The notes below the pieces were generated by a model. The model searched no databases and was not told the origin of the DNA. It saw only the letters and a program-made list of their open reading frames with translations. Below are positions 56,662 to 64,000 of a stretch of DNA of 64,000 nt, piece by piece. The stretch covers positions 113,090,152 through 113,154,151 of the forward strand of contig JBOZIK010000001.1 of the NCBI GenBank assembly GCA_051453625.1, given 5' to 3'. Origin of the DNA: Welwitschia mirabilis. Its lineage: Eukaryota > Gnetophyta > Gnetopsida > Welwitschiales. The position numbers and the translations under genes are program-made. The first letter of the stretch is position 1; every line of letters starts with the position of its first letter.

Positions 56662-58429
56662 GTAAGTATCCATTGATTTGAAAATTCTCTCATTTTTTTA
56701 GATACTAGAATTGTGCTTCAAGCTGTGCACGCGTGCGTACATTTGAACATTTATCTGTTTTGTTTGTGTGAGCATGCTAGTATCTTATGTTATACAGTGC
56801 GCTCGCCGCGCGCGCACACACTCTGACATGCAAATATATAAATATCCATAAACTTGTGTATATGCATGTATGCTGGTACCCTAGTCACTCACTCACTTGA
56901 ATATACACTTGCACACGCATATCCGTCGTGATATCATGATTTAAAGCTGTTATAGAATTATAAGAGCTGACTGTGATTACATGTAATAAATTTGATAGGT
57001 TGCCTAATGTTTTCGCAGGAATTCAAGACATCTTGCATTACATGCTAGTTTTAAAATTGATAAAATAACTATCATACTTTTAGCGAATGTAATCTTAAAA
57101 TAACATACCTGAAGCAATAATGACTTGTGAAAAGGCAATGCATTAAAAGAAAACTTAATACAGCATATACATTTTACAAAAGTGAAATTGAAAATTTAAC
57201 ATTCTGCAATTGACTTGTGAGGGGGGAAAAGAGGGGCTGGGGGGAGGGTTGCGGGCTTGTGAAGAAGGCCTTGTATCCTTAATTAACATGCCCTACAAAT
57301 TTACAAATGATTTAAGTCGGCTTGCATTCTTAGGGGTTTACTAGTGTACTTTTTTATCTATCCAATCTGGGAAACAATTATAAAAATTCAACACAATATT
57401 CATGCAAGTTTATGCAGATAGGTGATATTCAATTCCGTTTTCACAATAGACGCACCAAAGAGTATAACAAGTTCTAATGTTTGGAAAAGCATTGTGCAGG
57501 TGTTTAGTCACCAAAATATTAGGTTAGGAGGAGTCTCTAAAGTTACAGTAATATTTGTTTAAGAGACTTGTTAGCTCTAACATAATTTTGTTGAGCACCT
57601 TGTATGAACCATTGCATTCCGCCATAGAATGACTTACGTTATCAGTTGGGCAGTAAAAGGCATCATCAGGGATTCATTTGCTCATTCCTCCTTTGAGGCA
57701 CTCAAATTGTTGCAATGTCATTGTCATCTGCATGCCATCCAGGCAGGATTCGCTTCTCTTTTCCTTCGTCTCATCTGCTTTTGATAAAGCCCAGAGAAAT
57801 GTCGGGACCCCTCCACCTTATAGTTAACAGTAACCCAATGGGCATCCTAGGTCCATTAGGACGAGTAAGTATGTGCTACCTAATTATGTAGGTTCATTGT
57901 TAGGGACAAGGCCAGTGAAACATAGAACATGTATGTCATTTATGTAGTTTACATCCAGTGTACAATATGATGGAAAAAGTCTATGTTAATGGTGATAATG
58001 ACAACAACTCAGGATACAATATATGTGACATATTAGACATGCCCATTAAGACATGAATAGCTAATACATACCTTGGATAGGAAAGGGAATGATTGAAGTG
58101 TTATAAAACAGTGAGGAAAAGTAGCAAACAAAACTGCAAGCAGATTTAACAAGGTTCAAGACCTTAAACAATGCAAAACTCATTATTGAAACAGCCAAAA
58201 GCCTCTTGCACACTTTTCCTAACCCATGCTTCCTTTTAATAGACTCAGTCTAGGGTTTCAACCCCAAGAAAAACCTTAACATTCACTCAACTCCCAACCT
58301 ACATAATTTACACAAAAATAACTTCAACTTTTTGAGGGTAAAGACTCTCTAAACCAATTAAAAGGAATATAATAAAAGATGGAAGATTTGGCTTCAGTTT
58401 TCTAACACGAACAAGTCGTAGTGTTTCAG

Positions 58430-58680
58430 GGTGCATAGGTGTTATGTGTCAGGATGCAAGTTAGTCATGCGTAAGCGATCTACTATTTCAGTCGTTGTCA
58501 AGGAATACTCTTTAAGGCCATTCATGTAGTATTGTATTCCAGCTGTCATTGTCCAGTGATCCTTGACTTTAACTATTCTTGACCCTAAGTCTAGTTGTAT
58601 TTTGTACCAGTCATGCAATAGCACTTGTATGATAGATCTTAGAGTTTATAACTTAATCTATTTCTTATTACAACTGAATG
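58430..58680. repeat. Diverged repeat, copy 1 (partner 63590-63820)
   Basis: Shares AGGAATACTCTTTAAGG(C/T)CA, TC(A/G)TG and CAAGTCTAGT(T/C)GTAT-TTGT, CAGTCAT(G/C)(C)AAT in the same order with the second copy. Nature unknown. Confidence 0.6.
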
Positions 58681-59398
58681 TTAACACATGTGATCCTAGA
58701 TGCGATACTCAGGTTACAGTGTTGTCATGGTTTTAGCATGGTAAAAGAGCATGCTGTAGGGATGATTTGAGATATCCAGAAAAGACCAAGTAGGATACCA
58801 AACTATCATAATAGCATACAAAGAGAAATGGCTTGTATCATAAATGAAGTTCTAGAAGACTATTCACCGAGAACGTACAAAAATATTTCTCATGGGAGAC
58901 GTTATTATGGAGTGAGGAGGAGTCAATGCAGTAAGCAGGCAAGAGGGTAGAAAAGATTTCTTTCTCTAGGGCAACTACATGCCCAAAATTCCATTACAGG
59001 AGGAACATAATGAGGAAGGCCCTATAAACAATCTGATAGAGAACAAAAAATATATACACAAAGAGAGAAGAAGAACAGTAGCGACCCAGTGAAAACTGGA
59101 ACTGCAAACAAGACTAGACACAACAAATGCTTGGGCATCAGAGGCTCCTGCATCATCCGAGGGGTCCTTATTTAAATATCATTAGCTGGAGAAGCATTGA
59201 GAGATATGTCAGAGGAATTTTCTTGTATTGCAGCACAGTATTTCTGCTCTTTTCCATGATCCACATAAGGATTTTTTTAATTAATTTTACTAGAATCTAT
59301 TTCCAAAGATTGTAGTTCTCAACATTAGCTCAGTAAGGATATTTGTGCCCACTCGGTTGCAAGTAAGTTTAAATAGCTATTTTTGTGTCAGTGCATAT

Positions 59399-59429
59399 CA
59401 AAAAAAAAAAAAAAAAGGAAAAAAAAAAG
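59399..59429. repeat. A-rich tract in intron 13
   Basis: About 30 bases of nearly pure A, interrupted by GG. It could be the tail of a plus-strand retroposon, but no element could be named upstream. Confidence 0.7.
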
Positions 59430-59539
59430 AGTTCATGAGTAATAGGTGTGCTTTTCGAGCTATCTTTCAGTTAATTTTTTTTGGGGCTTAGGTGTAAAAA
59501 TCTCTCTCCCTAAGATGCCTTCGCATCCTAAAGAATTCC

Positions 59540-60253
59540 TTTTTGAAGCAATATCATAAATCGATCTTCGTGATGACCTCTAGTGGCTTTGTATTGAAAG
59601 GCAGTCGTTGTGTGAATTGAACTTTTAATTTCACAAGTGAAGCTATCAAACGTTTCATGTTTATACCAAGTTGACAATGGCATCTCCATATAAAATGAAG
59701 ACCTTCCATTAGAATAATGTACCATCCTATTTTCACACTCTTATCAACTTTGTCTTGGAGAAGAATGGACTTTGGATAAGATGGGGAATTCACATATTGA
59801 AAAGACATTGTAACCAACTCCATAATTCCATTGCTAAATTACAATTCTAGAAAGTGTGTTAAAAACCATCTTCACAGTGACAAATTGGACAAGTGGGTCA
59901 TCTAATCTATAAATGCATAAGACGATGACCAATAGGCAGACTTTTATGTACAAGACACCAAAGAGAGACAACATGTTTTGGATGGGCCTTAGAATTCCAA
60001 AGAATATGAAACAATTCTTTCCATTTGTCTTTTGATCAATTGCAATTCCATTTACTATTTAATAAGTGTTAGGTATTATAAGAAGTACTGTCCAATAACT
60101 TGGCTTTCTTAATAGAAAAGTTACGTAACATAGTGCCATTTGGCCAATTTCAATCCTCCTACCAATCAGTATAGGGATTCTTCCATGTATATTTCATCAC
60201 AGTTTTCTTATTATGCTTAACTATTTGTAAATTAGGTTTTTGCACCTTCCAAC
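59540..60253 (-). pseudogene. LINE RT zinc-binding (zf-RVT) remnant in ARF intron
   Basis: The minus strand at 59861-60010 reads WNSKAHPKHVVSLWCLVHKS, then LPIGHRL and PTCPICHCEDGF..HTF..NC with two stops. This matches the zf-RVT domain at the end of plant LINE RTs: 'W....P.K...F.Wr...g.LptgdrL', then CPxC..xxEtxxHxxxxC. Further left, an open stretch (59554-59823) would be the following segment. To the right the sequence enters the gap. Confidence 0.75.
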
Positions 60254-61037
60254 NNNNNNNNNNNNNNNNNNNNNNNNNNNNNNNNNNNNNNNNNNNNNNN
60301 NNNNNNNNNNNNNNNNNNNNNNNNNNNNNNNNNNNNNNNNNNNNNNNNNNNNNNNNNNNNNNNNNNNNNNNNNNNNNNNNNNNNNNNNNNNNNNNNNNNN
60401 NNNNNNNNNNNNNNNNNNNNNNNNNNNNNNNNNNNNNNNNNNNNNNNNNNNNNNNNNNNNNNNNNNNNNNNNNNNNNNNNNNNNNNNNNNNNNNNNNNNN
60501 NNNNNNNNNNNNNNNNNNNNNNNNNNNNNNNNNNNNNNNNNNNNNNNNNNNNNNNNNNNNNNNNNNNNNNNNNNNNNNNNNNNNNNNNNNNNNNNNNNNN
60601 NNNNNNNNNNNNNNNNNNNNNNNNNNNNNNNNNNNNNNNNNNNNNNNNNNNNNNNNNNNNNNNNNNNNNNNNNNNNNNNNNNNNNNNNNNNNNNNNNNNN
60701 NNNNNNNNNNNNNNNNNNNNNNNNNNNNNNNNNNNNNNNNNNNNNNNNNNNNNNNNNNNNNNNNNNNNNNNNNNNNNNNNNNNNNNNNNNNNNNNNNNNN
60801 NNNNNNNNNNNNNNNNNNNNNNNNNNNNNNNNNNNNNNNNNNNNNNNNNNNNNNNNNNNNNNNNNNNNNNNNNNNNNNNNNNNNNNNNNNNNNNNNNNNN
60901 NNNNNNNNNNNNNNNNNNNNNNNNNNNNNNNNNNNNNNNNNNNNNNNNNNNNNNNNNNNNNNNNNNNNNNNNNNNNNNNNNNNNNNNNNNNNNNNNNNNN
61001 NNNNNNNNNNNNNNNNNNNNNNNNNNNNNNNNNNNNN
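60254..61037. other. Assembly gap (784 N)
   Basis: N run inside the presumed ARF intron 13, adjoining the LINE fragment. Confidence 0.99.
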
Positions 61038-61285
61038 CCAGAGGTTTATTGTCAATCATAAAAGCTAGAGACCAACAAGGAGAACGAGTTTGCAGATTGC
61101 CAAGAGTAAGTCCATTGCAATTCTAGGAAAGGTGTCTTTTCAGTTTTCACTATTTGCCAGCATTTCCAAACTTGCTGAAAAACATAAGAACTCTGTGAAA
61201 GAACACCAGTATAAGGTTCTTGAAAGAGAATGGAGAATGTGATTATTAGTGAACTGTTGCAATATTCGAAATATGGTTATTATTC

Positions 61286-61362
61286 CGACCCGTGAGGTTA
61301 ATTGGTAGAGCATTCATCTAATAATGATGCATTGCAAATATGAACTTCAAATTTGAAGGTCT
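61286..61362 (+). repeat. tRNA-like SINE head, copy 1
   Basis: TGAGGTTAATTGGTAGAGC (61293-61311) is a strong tRNA D-arm / pol III A-box match. It is followed by CATTCATCTAATAATGATGC in the anticodon-arm position and a weak B-box-like TTCAAATTTGAAGG. It aligns with copy 2. Not an intact tRNA: the arms do not close. Confidence 0.6.
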
Positions 61363-61890
61363 TGTGTCAGTCGGTAATTTCCTTTCCGTATCTCATAGGT
61401 TGACTATCAAAGATAGCAATTGAGGTGTATCACTCACTCGGGAAAAGTGAAATGTTTTTGAAATTTTTAACCCAAGAAGCTCTATTAATAAATATGTGTA
61501 CTATGACTTAACTAGTATGGTTGTATGCATGTTTATGTTATATAATAAAATTACACAATGGTTATGGTGTGAGCACCAGTCTTGTACGATATGCCATAGT
61601 TAATGTAGGTTGTTTAAGTTAAAACCATGTACATCACAATAATTATGGTGAATAAGGTTAAGAGGTTAGAGCCATAGTTTGCAAATTTTACACGTGTATA
61701 ATTGTTAGCAAATTGTATACGATCAGGGAGACAATTCTTAGCAGATAAAATAAAGACTCTGCACAGTTCAAGAAGTTGCTACGGAGTATAACACAATCCA
61801 CCGTTTCCAAATTATATATGCTCTTGCCGAGAAGTGCCAGGATGACTTTGCCCAAAACTCCATTTCGTTTAGATAACCTAGTTGTTGTTG

Positions 61891-61970
61891 AACTCGTGAA
61901 GTATGATATTAAAGCATTCATCTAGTATGTGTATGTCAGAAGGACGTAGTTTTGAAGTCCTTACACGGAT
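61891..61970 (+). repeat. tRNA-like SINE head, copy 2
   Basis: CTCGTGAAGTATGATATTAA, then AGCATTCATCTAGTATGTGT, aligns with copy 1. Here the A-box has decayed, but the B-box is recognisable: AGTTTTGAAGTCC (61948-61960), close to GGTTCGANNCC. Together the two copies show a tRNA-derived head with both boxes at normal spacing. Confidence 0.6.
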
Positions 61971-61999
61971 GGACTCACGAATTTTTTAGATATTTAGAC

Positions 62000-63560
62000 T
62001 TCATTTGGTGAGTTGGCAACTCTACAGACCAAGTTGCAGAATTAAGAAGTTGAAGTACAGAATTTTTAGGAGAGTGTGAAGAGAAGACCAACGAGGAAAT
62101 TGAGGAATTTGAGGAGAAAGTGAAGTCATCTGAACTCTAAAGAAGGGAGACATTCCCAACAAGACAAATTGAATAGATCGACTTAAACCTTGAAATAAAT
62201 GTTCAAACAAACGTCAAATGATATAGAGAGTGAACAAGACTTACAAGATAATATGCCTGTTAGAGACTAGAGCTAGAAGACCTGAAAAAAGGAAGCAGAG
62301 ATAATGAGACTGAAGATCAATGAACCGAAGGGAAGATGGGGTAGCATGGAGATTATACCATCAGCTGTTCTTGTACACAGACACATACCCAATTTGTCGG
62401 CAGAGACAATCCTAGTTAAGCATAAACCTGTTATACAAGATGAACCAGATCTAGAAAGCATTTCTATAGAATATCTCGAAATTATAGAATCTTGTACAGT
62501 AGTGCTTTTGCATGTGTTTATGTCCAAATTGTTTTGAAGTGATTGTACATGATTATTTTGGCTACCATATTTATTATGTTTTTTGATAGATCTTCTTTTG
62601 ATCTTCCAAAACTTCAACTCATACAGAGTCTGTCGAAGCTATTAAAAGATAAGGTTGTCTATCAACTGTTTAAGCATTGGTATAAGAATTATGTGTAATG
62701 ATATTGTCTAATAGTAAAAGAGAATCACCAGGAATTATGTATCATCAAATTTTGGTTATTGATATGCTGTCCGGCCAGTATAGTGCTGACATAAGAGTGT
62801 TAGCTCTCCAAATTGGGAGCGACAATAGACACGAAACCATCCTGAACCCTATTTCTCTATTGGCTTCCAAACAACTACTTTCTACCCAATGTTTTCGGAA
62901 AGTAGAAAGCTTATTCTTGAAAAAATCTATAAACTTGAGAGCTAGAGGAAAAGGAAGACGAGGCCATCTTGGCATGACAAAGGCTTGGTTGCTCCACGTT
63001 GCTTATTCTAAAATCAGAAACTAAAAATAGATACATATGCCTCTTACAATGTACAAAATGAAGTATATTTAGTAACCATTTCAACAAACAAATTGGAATG
63101 AAGAAGTTTTAAGAGGTTTATCCTTGGAATGAAGATGTGTATGAGGTTTATCCAAGGGAAAACAGGATGCTATCTTTGTAGGCATGTGAACAACCAGAAA
63201 GAGGGTACAATAATGCTGTATGTTAGATGCTGGCACATTATGAGATGGCTATGTTCGTGATGCAAGCTGCATAATGATAAAAGAAAGCAAAGGATGAGAA
63301 CATGAATTTGTTATAAAATCAATGAGTTATGACATCTTTAAGTTTTAAAAATAAAATGGCAATTAGAGTTCACATGTGACAAGAAAGATTACAGTGACAT
63401 GAACTAAGGATTGGGGGCAGGGTCATAAATATGTTTACATAACACATGTATCATTTATAGTTTACTCTTTACATTACAATATGTTACGTATGCTTATTTA
63501 GGGATGAGTAACGAATGCATCCTTTGGATATGAAAGGACATTATCCAAGGGGTTGTACTA
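62000..63560. other. Intronic sequence, unidentified
   Basis: Mixed composition. Open stretches at 62304-62537 and 62698-63024 (108 codons, ending in a basic segment with RARGKGRRGHLG) do not match a family I recognise and lack supporting context. Confidence 0.4.
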
Positions 63561-63589
63561 TTTCACGGTACGCATGTAGTCTGGTTCAT

Positions 63590-63820
63590 GAAGCAAGTTA
63601 GGAATTGTGTCACCTGTCTGCTGTTTGGATCACTATCTAGGAATACTCTTAAGGTCACTCATGGCATCGTAGGGTATAATGGTCCACTGATGTTGAATAT
63701 GAACTCTGACTATACTTTATAGCAAGTCTAGTCGTATATTGTGTCAGTCATCGCACAGTTGTCTGCATTCTACTTGTCCGTGTGATATATTTCAGGGTTT
63801 CTTACTTTAACCTATTTTTT
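63590..63820. repeat. Diverged repeat, copy 2 (partner 58430-58680)
   Basis: See the partner entry; the order of the shared blocks is conserved over about 230 bp. Confidence 0.6.
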
Positions 63821-64000
63821 AGGGTAGTGTATCCTCAAGGTTGTAACAACGATTCGGGCGCATTCCAGTTAAGGATCAAAGGTATTTGGTCCTGGGTTCT
63901 TTAATGAATGAGAGGATCTCCTGCTACTTCACTATGGAAATTTCCTGGTGGAGAGGTTATGAAGCTGTCATATAGGAAAACATATTTTAACAATGTTATT

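Larger units (their letters stand above)
56662..64000 (+). other. ARF intron 13, runs to the window edge
   Basis: Starts GTAAGT. I searched the remaining 7.3 kb for the expected last exon (E-F-V-x-x-V-R-C-I-R-I-L-S-P) and did not see it. It could lie in the 784 N gap or beyond 64000. The interval holds repeats and element fragments. If the intron really spans the whole stretch it is unusually long for this gene family in angiosperms. Confidence 0.7.

Noticed and set aside
60159-61061. Open frames of 273-298 codons around 60159-61061
   Set aside because: Again N-filled; only a few real codons at either end.
61293-61362. Functional tRNA gene
   Set aside because: The D-arm is convincing, but acceptor and T arms do not pair, and a diverged copy exists nearby; a SINE head or pseudogene fits better.
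62698-63024. 108-codon open frame in intron 13 as a gene
   Set aside because: No recognisable domain, no promoter or splice context; likely chance or unknown repeat.

Overview
This is nuclear DNA of a land plant with a large, repeat-rich genome. It holds one real gene, a class A auxin response factor of the ARF7/ARF19 type (positions 46621 to beyond 64000, plus strand). The rest is mostly old transposable elements whose reading frames are full of stops and frameshifts. Long introns and deeply decayed LTR elements would fit a gymnosperm, but that is inference; the sequence alone does not fix the species.

Region 1 (1-9036) holds most of the internal part of a plus-strand Ty3/gypsy element of the Athila/Tat type: gag, protease, RT, RNase H and integrase remnants, then an AG microsatellite, three assembly gaps and LTR pieces. 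Region 2 (9037-13463) is AT-rich and largely unidentified, with a 500 bp tandem duplication. Region 3 (13464-18480) has one further LTR of the first gypsy family and a 3'-truncated minus-strand Ty1/copia element. Region 4 (18480-32732) is a minus-strand LINE (L1 type) split by a full-length minus-strand gypsy element (19132-29587). That element has two 1225 bp LTRs, a decayed tRNA-Asp-type primer site and a near-matching target duplication.

Region 5 (32733-43660) is a 1443 bp tandem duplication whose second unit is interrupted by another LTR element (35354-43530). This element has exact CTTAT target duplications, three LTR copies instead of two, and an internal region without recognisable polymerase domains. 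Region 6 (43661-46620) is the less AT-rich promoter and leader of the ARF gene.

The ARF gene (46621-56661 visible) has 13 recognisable coding exons with consistent splice phases, giving about 1060 residues: an N-terminal dimerisation part, a B3 DNA-binding domain, an Auxin_resp domain, a Q-rich activating middle region and most of a C-terminal PB1 domain. The last exon was not found. Intron 13 therefore probably exceeds 7.3 kb; it contains a decayed LINE zinc-binding domain, two tRNA-like SINE copies and a 784 bp gap. Retention of the short intron 12 would stop translation one codon after the exon and remove the PB1 domain, the domain through which Aux/IAA repressors act.

No bacterial-style systems, CRISPR arrays, rRNA genes or intact tRNA genes are visible.
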